NCBI RefSeq assembly: GCF_001989615.1
Contig: NZ_CP019067.1
Coordinates: forward strand, 2,976,001 to 3,040,000
Length of the DNA stretch: 64,000 nucleotides
Origin: Halorientalis sp. IM1011
GTDB lineage: Archaea > Halobacteriota > Halobacteria > Halobacteriales > Haloarculaceae
Reading direction: 5' to 3'
Under the pieces are notes generated by a model that had not been told where the DNA came from, searched no databases, and was given only the letters and a program-made list of their open reading frames with translations. Every line of letters begins with the position of its first letter. Position 1 is the stretch's first letter. The position numbers and the translations under genes are program-made. Positions 45,784-55,217 of this stretch are shown one piece after another.

Positions 45784-46602
45784 TCAGCTCGACAGCAGGC
45801 TCTGGGCCACGTTGGCCAGCTGGTCCGAGTCGGCATCTTCGAGTCGCTCGTCGCCCAGCATCAGGCGGAGCCGCGGTCGGCCCACGTCGATGGGGACCTT
45901 CTCGGTGTCGATCAGGCCCATGTCTTCGAGTTTGGTCTTGGTCCGGGAGAAGGTCGCCTTCGAGGCGAGGCCGATGTCTTCGCCCCACTTGCTGATATCG
46001 TAGAGTAGCTCGCCGTTTTTCGCGGCAACGAGGAGGCTGATCGTCACTTCGTCGAGGCCGTCCCCGTTACCGCGTGCGGTCTGAAGAGAGGCTAGCACCT
46101 CGTCGAAGTCCGTCGCCGTCGCCTCGCTGATGTCGGCGGACAGCGTCTCCTGGACCTCCGTCAGCGGCGGGGTCCTGAGGTTGTATTCGCTCGCGTCGTC
46201 CCAGATGGCGTCGTACTGCTCCCGAGCGCTGCCGACGAAGTCGGCGTCGTCGGTCGTCAGCCCGGCCACCGACTCGCCGGCCGCGACGATGGCGACGACC
46301 TCCTCGTCGGTGACGAACAGTGCGTTCTCCGGTGGCTCCTCGACCGTCCGGATCGACAGCGCGCCGTCGACGACGAGGTTCGCCGCCCGACTCGCGACGA
46401 GGAAGTCGTCCATCACGTCCTTGAGCGGCCGCTCGGCCGCCAGCAGTCTGACACCGGGCGGAGACTCCAGCGTGCTCATTACCGATACCAGTTCCTCGAT
46501 GGTCTCCCGTGAGGGGTTTATCAGATACGATTCGGTGGGGGTGGCCGACAACTCGGTCCGTAACAGGTCCGCGATGCCGTCCGCAAGCAAGTTTTGGCTC
46601 AT
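45784..46602 (-). CDS. tbsP: TbsP/DUF5821-like transcriptional regulator
   Basis: A 272-residue protein that starts 'MSQNLLADGIADLLRTEL', has a mixed alpha/beta N-terminal half ('YLINPSRETIEELVSVMSTLESPPGVRLLAAERPLKDVM') and a C-terminal winged helix ('YDISKWGEDIGLASKATFSRTKTKLEDMGLIDTEKVP'). This layout matches haloarchaeal proteins named TbsP, which affect glucose metabolism genes in Haloferax. It is 40 bp upstream of and in the same direction as the YcaO gene. An AT-rich zone (46610-46760) forms its promoter; no gene is supported there. Confidence 0.72.
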   Translation of the reverse strand: MSQNLLADGIADLLRTELSATPTESYLINPSRETIEELVSVMSTLESPPGVRLLAAERPLKDVMDDFLVASRAANLVVDGALSIRTVEEPPENALFVTDEEVVAIVAAGESVAGLTTDDADFVGSAREQYDAIWDDASEYNLRTPPLTEVQETLSADISEATATDFDEVLASLQTARGNGDGLDEVTISLLVAAKNGELLYDISKWGEDIGLASKATFSRTKTKLEDMGLIDTEKVPIDVGRPRLRLMLGDERLEDADSDQLANVAQSLLSS

Positions 46603-46831
46603 CGTCCTATGAATGTATATATTGTATTACGGTATTTAATTTTATCGTTGATAACGAGTTGAATTACGCGGCCAACAATTATACATCTGAGCTTCGAGGC
46701 GGCTAATTATATGCCTTTGGCTTGAATATCAAACGTGATTATATGATCACCAGATGGGTAGTAAAATCGCCGGCAGGCTCACTGGTGGTGGCTACTGGCG
46801 GATCGAAACGGCGTTTCGAGAGTGAAAACGG

Positions 46832-48907
46832 TCAGCGGTCCGGTGCCAGTTTCGCGGCGAGGTCGTCCGACCAGTGGAACTCGCTGTCGTAGATGACTGG
46901 AAGCGGTGTCTCTGACAGCACGTCGACCAGTTCCTCCCGGGCGAGGACTGTTTCGGTCGCGGTCCCGTGGTAAGCAGACTCGTCGGCGAAGGGCGGCTGG
47001 AAGCAGTCGCCGATTCGTCGGCCTGTCAGCGCCTCACAGGACAGTCGGAAGCGACCGTCGTCACCTTCGAGAAAGCCCACGACCGGGCTGTCCGGCGTCG
47101 GCGCGAGCGTGTAGGTGCCGTCCCCGACGACGGCGTAGTCTTTCCCCATCATGATCCGGCGGCGCGACAACTGCATCGCGGGTTCGAGTCCGAACCCGTG
47201 GACGAGCAGGCGGGCGAAGGCGGTCCCGACCGTCGCGGCCTGTCGGTCCAGCACCTTCGTCAGCGTGACCGCGCCGCCGACGCTGCCGCGTTCGATCAGT
47301 TCGAGCCCCTCGTGGTAGGAGCCACAGGCGTTGAGGAAGAACGTTCGCGTCTCACACTCGTCCAGCGACGACGCGGTGAACCGGCCGTCGGGACACTCCA
47401 GTCCGTCCGCGTCGCAGTGACCGATGTAGTGGACGAAGTCGTTGGGCGAGCCGAACACCTCCGCGAGTTCGCCGCTCGTGAGGTGTTCCTCGATAGAGAC
47501 GTCGAGCGGGAGATCGGCCGACCGCTCCTCGTAGATGTCTGCCACGGCGTCGTGTTCGTCGTACATCTCCTCGTCGTTGAGAACGACGGTCACCGACAGC
47601 GGCGTCCCCCGGCGACCCTGGTACCGTCGCCGGTTCTCGTAGGCCTGGGGCGTCGTCTTGAACGCGTCGATGGGTGCGCCGTCCGCGAACCAGGCGTGGA
47701 TGCGCCCGGCCCGAAGCTCCGGGTCCACCCGGTCGACCGAGGCCACCGCGCCCCGACCGGCGTGACTGCCCGACCGGTAGAAGTCGTCGAGCGTCCGTTC
47801 GAGCAGTTCCGTCCCCCGTAACTCCGAGGCCTCGGGCAGGTAGATCAGGCTCAGCGCGTCCAGCAGGTACGGCAGTGACTGGACGTTCTCGAACTCGGGT
47901 GCAGCGTACGTCGAGAAGTGCCACTCGGGGAGCAACTCGTCGAAGTTCGGTTCCTGTACGCAGAAGTACCGCGCCAGTCGCTCGGCGGGCGACCGATTGC
48001 GAAGGGTCGCTGGATCGAGCTCGAACCGATCGAGCAGGCAGTCCCGGCGGGCTGGCGACTCCCCCTCCACGTCCCGGACCAGCGTGTCGTAGAAGAACAC
48101 CTGTCTGAGCACTCGCGCGACGCCGTGCTGGAAGGTCGGAAGTTCACGGAATCGACAGTTCACGTCCGCGCTCGGCGCGAGTAACGTCGGCGTCGCCCCG
48201 TCCTCGACGGTCACGGTCGCGCCCAGATAGTACGCCAGCGGCGCGCCGACGAACAGGTAGTCCAGACTCGGCGGCAGTCGGAGTTCGATACCCGTCTCGG
48301 GTGTCGCCGCCGCTACCGCGTCGGGTATCGATCGCTCGTCGCCCACCTCGACGACCGGCGGGTGATCCCGCATCGACGGATGGGAGCGTTCCGGGCCGGT
48401 CGTCCGTAGGGACGCCGCGAGGTGGGTGATCGCGTCCGCGACGCCCTCCGGCGTCGGCGGGACAGTGATCGACGCCGGGTCCTCGCGGTGCTCCCGGAAC
48501 CCGAGCGTCACCGGCCGTGGTTCCCCGAGATTGACCACGACTCGTTTCCCCTCCCGACGGACGAACGCGGAGCCGTCGAACCGACAGTATAGCTGGATTC
48601 CGGCCCCGCGCTGTGGCTCCCGTTCCCCGGACGCTCCGACCGCGAGTCGACAGTCGAGCAGAAACTGGCCGCTGTCGAGTGCGACCGGTTCGGACAGGTC
48701 GTACCGGCGTCCCCCGGACGCGTCGGTCAGCGTCGCCGTCTCCACCGGGACCTGTAGCTCGGAGAGCGTTCCGGTCACGCACTCCTCGACTGGCCGGACC
48801 AGCGTCGGTCCGGACTCTCGATCCTCCCAGTCGACAGTCCGGACCGTCGCCTCCCCGGCCCCCCCAATGGCTCTAACCCCCCCATTGGCCGCCACCCAGG
48901 CCAACAT
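46832..48907 (-). CDS. CHAT/caspase-like protein
   Basis: A 691-residue protein. The C-terminal half has a CHAT-type caspase fold: 'DFVHYIGHCDADG' with catalytic His at about residue 497 and 'TRTFFLNACGSYHEG' with the Cys at residue 528, followed by 'GSVGGAVTLTKVLDRQAATVG'. The N-terminal ~230 residues hold beta-rich sequence and the middle part helices. It lacks TPRs or a known effector domain in cis. CHAT proteins often act in regulated proteolysis or antiphage systems. No neighbouring effector, nuclease or membrane pore gene was seen. A TATA element near 48933-48945 fits a leaderless start at 48907. Confidence 0.78.
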   Translation of the reverse strand: MLAWVAANGGVRAIGGAGEATVRTVDWEDRESGPTLVRPVEECVTGTLSELQVPVETATLTDASGGRRYDLSEPVALDSGQFLLDCRLAVGASGEREPQRGAGIQLYCRFDGSAFVRREGKRVVVNLGEPRPVTLGFREHREDPASITVPPTPEGVADAITHLAASLRTTGPERSHPSMRDHPPVVEVGDERSIPDAVAAATPETGIELRLPPSLDYLFVGAPLAYYLGATVTVEDGATPTLLAPSADVNCRFRELPTFQHGVARVLRQVFFYDTLVRDVEGESPARRDCLLDRFELDPATLRNRSPAERLARYFCVQEPNFDELLPEWHFSTYAAPEFENVQSLPYLLDALSLIYLPEASELRGTELLERTLDDFYRSGSHAGRGAVASVDRVDPELRAGRIHAWFADGAPIDAFKTTPQAYENRRRYQGRRGTPLSVTVVLNDEEMYDEHDAVADIYEERSADLPLDVSIEEHLTSGELAEVFGSPNDFVHYIGHCDADGLECPDGRFTASSLDECETRTFFLNACGSYHEGLELIERGSVGGAVTLTKVLDRQAATVGTAFARLLVHGFGLEPAMQLSRRRIMMGKDYAVVGDGTYTLAPTPDSPVVGFLEGDDGRFRLSCEALTGRRIGDCFQPPFADESAYHGTATETVLAREELVDVLSETPLPVIYDSEFHWSDDLAAKLAPDR

Positions 48908-49075
48908 GGTACACTCGTTCGCACGTCCTACTCTCTCATTATTTTTCGGACGGGGTATGTCCGGTGTATTAAATAGCCCACGATTGACGGCCCTTTTTTA
49001 CAAGGGTGGGGAAGCCGATGAATACGCCGGGACGGGAAAGGTAGATTATTGACGGGCCGGGTCCGAGCCACGAAC

Positions 49076-50323
49076 ATGAACTACGAGCACGTCCGGGAGG
49101 TCGACCCGGCGGTCGCGGACGCCCTGGAGGGCGAGGTACAGCGGCAAAACGAAACGCTGGCGATGATCGCCAGCGAGAACCACGTCAGCGAGGCGGTGCT
49201 GGAAGCGCAGGGCAGCGCGCTCACCAACAAGTACGCCGAGGGTTACCCGGGCGAGCGCTACTACGCCGGCTGTGAGTACGCCGACGAGGTCGAGGAACTC
49301 GCCATCGAGCGTGCCGAGGAGCTCTGGGGTGCCGAGCACGTCAACGTTCAGCCCCACTCGGGGACGCAGGCCAACCAGGGCGTCTACTACGCCATGCTCG
49401 AACCCGGCGACAAGATCCTCTCGCTGGATCTGGAACACGGCGGCCACCTCTCGCACGGCCACCCCGCGAACTTCACCGGCCAGCTCTACGAGGTCGAACA
49501 GTACGAGGTCGACGCCGACTCGGGCTACATCGACTACGACGAGCTACGGGAGCAGGCCGAGGCCTTCGACCCCGACATCGTCGTCTCGGGGTACTCCGCG
49601 TACCCGCGCGAGGTCGACTTCGAGGCCATCCAGGAGGCGGCCGACGCCGTCGACGCTTACCACCTCGCGGACATCGCCCACATCACCGGCCTCGTAGCCG
49701 CGGGCGTCCACCAGAACCCCGTCGGCACCGCCGACTTCGTCACGGGGTCGACCCACAAGACGATCCGCGCAGGTCGGGGCGGCATCATCATGTGCGACGA
49801 GGAGTACGCCGACGACATCGACGCCGCCGTCTTCCCCGGCGGGCAGGGCGGCCCCCTGATGCACAACGTCGCCGGCAAGGCCGTCGGGTTCAAGGAAGCT
49901 CTCGAACCCGAGTTCGAGGAGTACGCCGAACAGACCATCGAGAACGCGAAAGCGTTGGGCGACCAGCTGCAGGAGCGTGGACTCTCGCTGGTTTCCGGTG
50001 GGACGGACAACCACCTCGTCCTCGTGGATCTGCGCGACTCCCACCCCGATACGACGGGCAAGGACGCCGAGGAAGCCCTCGAGGACGTGGGGATCGTCCT
50101 CAACGCCAACACGGTGCCGGGCGAGACGCGCTCGGCGTTCGAGCCCTCGGGCATCCGCGCGGGCACGCCCGGACTGACCACGCGCGGCTTCGACGAGGAC
50201 GCCTGCCGCGAGGTCGCGGACATCATCGCCGACGTGATCGACGACTACGACGACGAGGACGTGAAGGCCGAGGCCGCCGAGCGCGTCCAGAACCTGACCG
50301 ACGCGCACCCGCTGTACGAGTAG
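49076..50323 (+). CDS. glyA: serine hydroxymethyltransferase
   Basis: A 415-residue PLP enzyme. Motifs: 'MIASENHVSEAVLEAQGSALTNKYAEGYPGERYYAG', 'NVQPHSGTQANQ', 'DIAHITGLV' and the PLP lysine in 'VTGSTHKTIRAGRGG'. It converts serine and tetrahydrofolate to glycine and methylene-THF. The start at 49076 (MNYEHVREVDP) has an AT-rich box (GTAGATTATT) at 49041-49050, a leaderless-type distance. folD, encoding the next one-carbon enzyme, is 1.3 kb downstream on the same strand. Confidence 0.97.
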   Translation: MNYEHVREVDPAVADALEGEVQRQNETLAMIASENHVSEAVLEAQGSALTNKYAEGYPGERYYAGCEYADEVEELAIERAEELWGAEHVNVQPHSGTQANQGVYYAMLEPGDKILSLDLEHGGHLSHGHPANFTGQLYEVEQYEVDADSGYIDYDELREQAEAFDPDIVVSGYSAYPREVDFEAIQEAADAVDAYHLADIAHITGLVAAGVHQNPVGTADFVTGSTHKTIRAGRGGIIMCDEEYADDIDAAVFPGGQGGPLMHNVAGKAVGFKEALEPEFEEYAEQTIENAKALGDQLQERGLSLVSGGTDNHLVLVDLRDSHPDTTGKDAEEALEDVGIVLNANTVPGETRSAFEPSGIRAGTPGLTTRGFDEDACREVADIIADVIDDYDDEDVKAEAAERVQNLTDAHPLYE

Positions 50324-50378
50324 GCAGGCACCCGTTCCGACCCACCCATTTTTGTAGATCGAACGAACAGTTCGACGT

Positions 50379-51562
50379 ATGTCCCTCCAGGAGACCGCCG
50401 CCGAACGCGTGCCCGGCCCCGATAATCCCCGCATCGTCACGTACGGCTCGCTATTCCTGCTCTTGCTCGCTGCGACGGTCCTCGACGTGGTGGTCCCGAC
50501 CCTCGTCAGGCGGATGGACGGGTGGCTCCTGAGCGACCCCGAACCGCTCCTGTTCGGGAACGTCGTCCTCGAATCGCGCCTGCTCGGCGCGCTGAGCTAC
50601 GTCGTGCTCGCTCTGGTGGCGGCCGGGGCCGCCTACCTGCTCTCGGGACGGGTCAGGGCGGGCTGGCACCGACTCCAGTGGGACCAGCGGGTCACCGCCG
50701 GCGCGCTCACCGCACTCGTGACCTACGTCGCCGCGTACGCGCTTGTCGGAGCCACGGAGCTCCCCGTGTTCCCGGAGGACCTGCTGGTAACGACCCTGTC
50801 CGGTGGCGCGAGCGCGGCGCTGCTGGGGATCGGCTACGCGCGACTCCGCGGGATCGACCCGGGGATCGAAGGTCCCGATCCCGATTCGATCCCCGTCGTC
50901 GGGGCGGTGGTCGCCGTCTCTGGAGCGGTGGCGGCGGTGCCGTATCTCGTCCTCGCCGCGACGGGCGAACTCTCGACGCTGGGGTTCTGGGCGGGCAGCG
51001 GTTTCGGCTTCGGCCATCCTACTCCGTCGGCTGGTTCCTGGAGTCCGCCCTGTTCCCGGCGGCCGTTCTCGGTGTCGGCTCGGCGTTCCTCTACAACGGG
51101 GCCGTCCAGACGGGGCTTGAGCGACTCGCCGGGCCGGCCGGCGCGGTCGCCGGCGTGACGGCGGCCTTCGGGTTCCTCATCTGGTCGTCTGTCGCGACGC
51201 TTCCGTCCAGCCTGCTCACCGGCGTCGCTACCGCCGCGGCCGTCGTAGCCCTGGGCGTCCTCGCGGCCGCGCTGGCGACCACCGCGGTGCCGCGGGTCAC
51301 GGCCGCGACCGACGCGTCCGGGACCGCGGTCGCCGTCCTGCTCGGCGTCGGTGTCTCACAGCTCGCCGTGCTGATCCCGTTCGCGGCCGGCAGCTTCCCG
51401 GGGGTGACGACGCTCGCCTCGACTGTGAGCTACGCCGTCGTCGCGGCGGCTGCCGCGGTCGGGTACGATCGGACGCGATCGATCTGGGTGCCTGCGCTGG
51501 CGCTCGCGACGTATTTCGTCGTCACGGATCTGGCGCGGGTCGTTGCGATCGCGCTCCGCTGA
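50379..51562 (+). pseudogene. frameshifted multi-pass membrane protein
   Basis: The N-terminal part reads MSLQETAAERVPGPDNPRIV and about six membrane helices in frame, up to 'STLGFWAGSGFGFG' (about 51015). Beyond that the frame becomes non-hydrophobic and ends at 51158. A second frame takes over at 'YSVGWFLESALFPAAVLGVGSAFLYNGAVQTG' (51030) and gives further helices to 51562. Codon use and hydrophobicity show one protein of about 394 residues with a one-base loss near 51010-51030. A sequencing error is as likely as a mutation. The 'GSAFLYNGAVQ' segment faintly recalls CPBP proteases without their Glu pair. Confidence 0.7.
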
Positions 51563-51615
51563 TCGGTCAGCGGGCTTTCGAGACGTTCAAGGGTCGTCCC
51601 AACGCCTGTTCAGCC

Positions 51616-52509
51616 ATGACCGAGATCATCGACGGGAACGCCGTCGCACAGGAAATTCGCGACGGACTGGGCGACGCCATCGACACCCTCGCCGACGACG
51701 GGACCACACCGACGCTCGCCACGGTACTGATGAGCGACGACCCGGCCAGTGAGACCTACGTCTCGATGAAACAGGACGACTGCGAGGAGGTCGGCATCGA
51801 CGCCCGGGACGTCGAGATCGATCCCGACGCGCCCGCCGACGAACTCTTCGACACCATCGACGAGTTGAACGACGACCCCGAAGTCAACGGCATCCTCGTC
51901 CAGATGCCCGTCCCCGACCACGTCGACGACCGAGAGGTCCTCCGGCGGATCGACCCCCTGAAGGACGTGGACGGCTTCCACCCCGAGAACGTCGGCCGAC
52001 TCGTCGCCGGAAACGCCCGCTACAAGCCCTGCACACCCCACGGGATCCAGAAACTGCTCGCCGACGCCGGCGTCGAGACCGAGGGAGCCGACGCCGTCGT
52101 GGTCGGCCGCTCGGACATCGTCGGCAAGCCGATGGCGAACCTCCTGCTCCAGAAGGCCGAGGGCGGCAACGCGACGGTTACTGTGTGTCACTCCCGGACC
52201 GAGGATCTGGCGGCTCGCACCCGCGCGGCCGACATCGTGATCGCCGCGGCGGGCGTCCCCGAGATGATCGACGGCGACATGCTCGGCGAGGGCGCGACGG
52301 TGATCGACGTGGGGATCAACCGCGTCGAGGCGGACAACGACAAGGGCTACGAACTCGTCGGCGACGTGGAGTACGAGAGCGCGAAGGAGGTCGCGGGCGC
52401 GATCACGCCCGTCCCCGGTGGTGTGGGACCGATGACCCGCGCGATGCTGCTCTGGAACACCGTCAAGGCCGCGAGCCTCCAGACCGACACCGACGTGACC
52501 CTGCCCTGA
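51616..52509 (+). CDS. folD: bifunctional methylene-THF dehydrogenase/methenyl-THF cyclohydrolase
   Basis: A 297-residue FolD. '[25 protein letters not shown]' has the catalytic YxxxK, '[13 protein letters not shown]' and '[15 protein letters not shown]' are the folate site, '[17 protein letters not shown]' is the NADP site and '[14 protein letters not shown]' is the C-terminal signature. It interconverts methylene-, methenyl- and formyl-THF. It is followed 15 bp later by a NUDIX gene, probably one transcript. Confidence 0.97.
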   Translation: MTEIIDGNAVAQEIRDGLGDAIDTLADDGTTPTLATVLMSDDPASETYVSMKQDDCEEVGIDARDVEIDPDAPADELFDTIDELNDDPEVNGILVQMPVPDHVDDREVLRRIDPLKDVDGFHPENVGRLVAGNARYKPCTPHGIQKLLADAGVETEGADAVVVGRSDIVGKPMANLLLQKAEGGNATVTVCHSRTEDLAARTRAADIVIAAAGVPEMIDGDMLGEGATVIDVGINRVEADNDKGYELVGDVEYESAKEVAGAITPVPGGVGPMTRAMLLWNTVKAASLQTDTDVTLP

Positions 52510-52523
52510 GCGGAGTGCCGAGG

Positions 52524-53030
52524 ATGACCGCGAGCGAACCAGCGTTCGAGGATCTGGCGGCCCGGGACGACGTACTCGACCGCCGCAAGTCCGAGGCCGT
52601 CGACGCCGATCGCCTGGCCGAACTGCAGCCGAAGGTCGACCCGATGACCTGGGCCGTCGGAGCAGTCGTCACCGACGATGCCGGCCGCGTCCTGCTGGTC
52701 CGGGAGGACGGCGAGTGGCTCGCACCCGGCGGCGAGGTCGAACCCGGCGAGACCCACGAAGAAGCGCTGGTCCGGGAAGTACGGGAGGAGACGGGCGTCG
52801 AGATCGGCGTCGGGGACCTCGTCGCCGTCACCGAGGCCGCCTTCGAGTGTGCGGACGACCGGCTCGCATTCTACTTCGCCCACTACACCGCGACCCCGGA
52901 GACGACTGCACTCGCGGCCGATCCCGGCCTCGACGGCGAAGGGATCGAGACCGTCGAGTGGGTCGAGGACGTGCCGGAGAATACCGTCGACCGCGAAGTC
53001 GTCCGCCGGTTCCGCGGCAATCACGGTTGA
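52524..53030 (+). CDS. NUDIX hydrolase
   Basis: A 168-residue NUDIX protein. The Nudix box is '[22 protein letters not shown]' here cited by its key residues: G, E, REVREE and the final G. The N-terminal helix '[24 protein letters not shown]' is a haloarchaeal extension. The substrate (nucleotide or ADP-ribose type) cannot be told. Start at 52524 lies 15 bp after folD. Confidence 0.9.
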   Translation: MTASEPAFEDLAARDDVLDRRKSEAVDADRLAELQPKVDPMTWAVGAVVTDDAGRVLLVREDGEWLAPGGEVEPGETHEEALVREVREETGVEIGVGDLVAVTEAAFECADDRLAFYFAHYTATPETTALAADPGLDGEGIETVEWVEDVPENTVDREVVRRFRGNHG

Positions 53031-53138
53031 CTCTTTCACTGTTCGTCGGACGGTCCAGTGTTCTCGGATAGTCGATTGATCCGCTATTCGACAGACGGCG
53101 AGCGATTGATGGCCGTTCGGAGTATTGTGTGTGGCATG

Positions 53139-53603
53139 ATGACCATCGACGAACTCGGGGCATACGGGCTCGAACAGTTGACCGACGACGAGATCGAGGC
53201 CTTCCTCGGAAACCGGCGGATGGGGGTGCTGGGACTTCCCACCGGGAACGGGCCGTACATGCTCCCGCTCTCGTTCGGTTTCGACGGGTCCTCGCAGCTG
53301 TATTTCACGTACGTTCGCAGCGGCGAGAGTCGGAAGGAGCGGTTGAGCGAGCGGGCCGAGCACGCCAGCTTTCTCGCCTACAGCGCCGAATCGCCGTACA
53401 ACTGGGAGAGCGTCTTCCTGACGGGGCGACTTGACGAGGTGCCCGAGTCCGAGTGGGACGACATCCACGACCTGCTGGCCGATGCGTGGCGGCCGGGGGT
53501 AATCGAGGAGGCCGCGGCCAGCGCCGACATCGCGGTCTACCGGTTCCTGATCGAGGAGCGAAGTGGCGTCAAACACACTGGTTTGCCTCCCGGGTTCGAC
53601 TGA
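53139..53603 (+). CDS. pyridoxamine 5'-phosphate oxidase-fold protein
   Basis: A 154-residue split-barrel flavin-type protein. Typical haloarchaeal sequence: 'TIDELGAYGLEQLTDDEIEAFLGNRRMGVLGLP', 'YMLPLSFGFDGSSQLYFTYV' and 'ESVFLTGRLDEVPE'. It probably binds FMN or F420; substrate unknown. Two adjacent ATGs (53136, 53139) can start it. Its stop overlaps the next start by 1 nt. Confidence 0.85.
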   Translation: MTIDELGAYGLEQLTDDEIEAFLGNRRMGVLGLPTGNGPYMLPLSFGFDGSSQLYFTYVRSGESRKERLSERAEHASFLAYSAESPYNWESVFLTGRLDEVPESEWDDIHDLLADAWRPGVIEEAAASADIAVYRFLIEERSGVKHTGLPPGFD

Positions 53604-53872
53604 TGTTCGATCCGTTCGGTGTCATCGAGGAAGAGGATTTCACGGAGCCACCCGAGGGCCTTGAGGACTCGATTTCGCGGGCCGACGCGGCGACGTTCTG
53701 GGGATTTATCGCCGCTGCTCTCCTCGCACAGGCGGGGTTGTTCGCGGCGAGTCTCGGACTCATGTACGGTGGCTTCCGCGGGCAGTGGACGCTCGGCGTC
53801 CCGCTGGTCGCTGGTGGACTCGTCGCGATGGGGCTCGCCACGGGCATCGTCATCTGGCACCGACGACGCTGA
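53603..53872 (+). CDS. small two-helix membrane protein (DUF7322-like)
   Basis: An 89-residue protein. An acidic N-terminus ('MFDPFGVIEEEDFTEPPEG') precedes two membrane helices (about 35-55 and 62-82) and a basic C-terminus (WHRRR). It is translationally coupled to the preceding gene (TGATG overlap). The family name DUF7322 is from resemblance of the N-terminus and is tentative. Confidence 0.7.
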   Translation: MFDPFGVIEEEDFTEPPEGLEDSISRADAATFWGFIAAALLAQAGLFAASLGLMYGGFRGQWTLGVPLVAGGLVAMGLATGIVIWHRRR

Positions 53873-53997
53873 TTCCGCCACGAAGGTTTTGACCCCCGCG
53901 TACGAACGGTCTCCGATGCACGAGGCTCGACACCGCCCGCCTGCCGCTGGTCGCGACTGCTACGACACCCTCGACGCTCCCGGAGGTCGATGACTCG

Positions 53998-55203
53998 GTG
54001 GTCGAACTCGTCTTCTGGGGACTGGTCGCGTTCGCGACGCTGACGGGGCTCGTGACGGCCTGGACGCTCGGGGCCAACAGTAACTCCCCGCCCTTCGCGC
54101 CCGCGATCGGTGCCAACGCCATCTCGACGATGCGGGCGGCCTTCCTGATCGGCATCCTCGCCTTCCTCGGCGCGCTCACGCAGGGCGGGAGCATCTCCGA
54201 GACGGTCGGTGCGGGGCTGATCGACGGCGTCGCGTTCACATCGCTGGCGGCGACCGCTGGCCTGCTGACCGCCGCGGGGTTCATGGCGTTCGGGATCTAC
54301 TCGGGCTATCCGGTGCCTGCTGCGTTCGCGACGACGGGTGCGATGGTCGGCGTCGGACTCTCGCTGGGCGGTGCACCCGCCTACGACACTTACCAGCGGA
54401 TCGGGCTGTTCTGGGCGCTCGTCCCGCCCGTCTCGGGTGGCCTGGCCTACCTCACCGCGACGATCCTCAGGCGCGACGATATTCCCGAGACGGTCGGCGT
54501 GCCACTGCTCGCCGCGGTTGTCGGTGGCATCGTCGCGCACGTCCAGCTGAGCATCATCCCGTCGCCGACCGGCCAGCCCCAGGGATCGATCGCCGGCTAC
54601 GCCGCCGGGACCGCTGCCCGGACCGGTGTGGCGGGGGCCGAACTCGCCGCCACCGCGGTCGTGACCCTCCTGCTCGCGGCCGGGGGCTTCCAGCTGATCC
54701 GCCGGGAGACGCTCGAGTCGGTGGACCGCGGAGTGAAAGTGTTCCTCGTCGCGCTGGGCAGTCTCGTGGCCTTCTCCAGCGGGGGAAGTCAGGTCGGACT
54801 GGCGACCGGCCCGCTCGAAAACCTCTACCAGGTCGAACTCGGACTGCCGGGGATCGCGTTGCTGTCGGTCGGCGCGGTCGGCATCCTCGGCGGGGCGTGG
54901 ATGGGCGCACCGCGGTTGCTGCAGGCTACCTCCCGGGAGTACGCGCAACTCGGCGTCCGCCGGTCCATCGCCGCGCTGGTTCCGGGGTTCGTCATCGCCC
55001 AGTCGGCCATCGCGCTCGGCATCCCCATCTCGTTCAACAACATCATCATCTCGGGGGTGATCGGGGGCGGCCTCGCGGGCGGTTCCGCCGGCGTCTCCCG
55101 CCGGAAGATCGGCGTGACGCTGACGTTCTGGGTCCTGACGCTCGTCACGTCCGTCGGTATCGGGTTCGGGCTCTATCGGGTGCTGGCGGTCGTGCTCGGG
55201 TAG
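53998..55203 (+). CDS. PiT-family inorganic phosphate transporter
   Basis: A 401-residue transporter with about 10-11 membrane helices. 'LGANSNSPPFAPAIGANAIS' near the N-terminus is the PiT signature and the C-terminal 'SFNNIIISGVIGGGLAGGSAGVSR' its repeat. It imports phosphate with a cation. The only in-frame start in the usual place is a GTG at 53998; the frame stays open back to 53893 without ATG. An ATG at 53916 sits at leaderless distance from a TATA-like 'GGTTTTGA' (53886-53893) but is out of frame, hinting at a small frameshift at the 5' end. Confidence 0.88.
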   Translation: MVELVFWGLVAFATLTGLVTAWTLGANSNSPPFAPAIGANAISTMRAAFLIGILAFLGALTQGGSISETVGAGLIDGVAFTSLAATAGLLTAAGFMAFGIYSGYPVPAAFATTGAMVGVGLSLGGAPAYDTYQRIGLFWALVPPVSGGLAYLTATILRRDDIPETVGVPLLAAVVGGIVAHVQLSIIPSPTGQPQGSIAGYAAGTAARTGVAGAELAATAVVTLLLAAGGFQLIRRETLESVDRGVKVFLVALGSLVAFSSGGSQVGLATGPLENLYQVELGLPGIALLSVGAVGILGGAWMGAPRLLQATSREYAQLGVRRSIAALVPGFVIAQSAIALGIPISFNNIIISGVIGGGLAGGSAGVSRRKIGVTLTFWVLTLVTSVGIGFGLYRVLAVVLG

Positions 55204-55217
55204 GGCGGTATCGTCGA

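Noticed and set aside
46610..46890. short ORFs in the AT-rich region between the TbsP-like and CHAT genes
   Set aside because: One 17-codon and one 48-codon frame; the latter runs into the CHAT gene and neither has a supporting motif.
53916..53993. 25-codon ORF before the PiT transporter
   Set aside because: Sits at leaderless distance from a TATA-like box but has no features of a leader peptide; noted instead as a possible frameshifted 5' end of the transporter.
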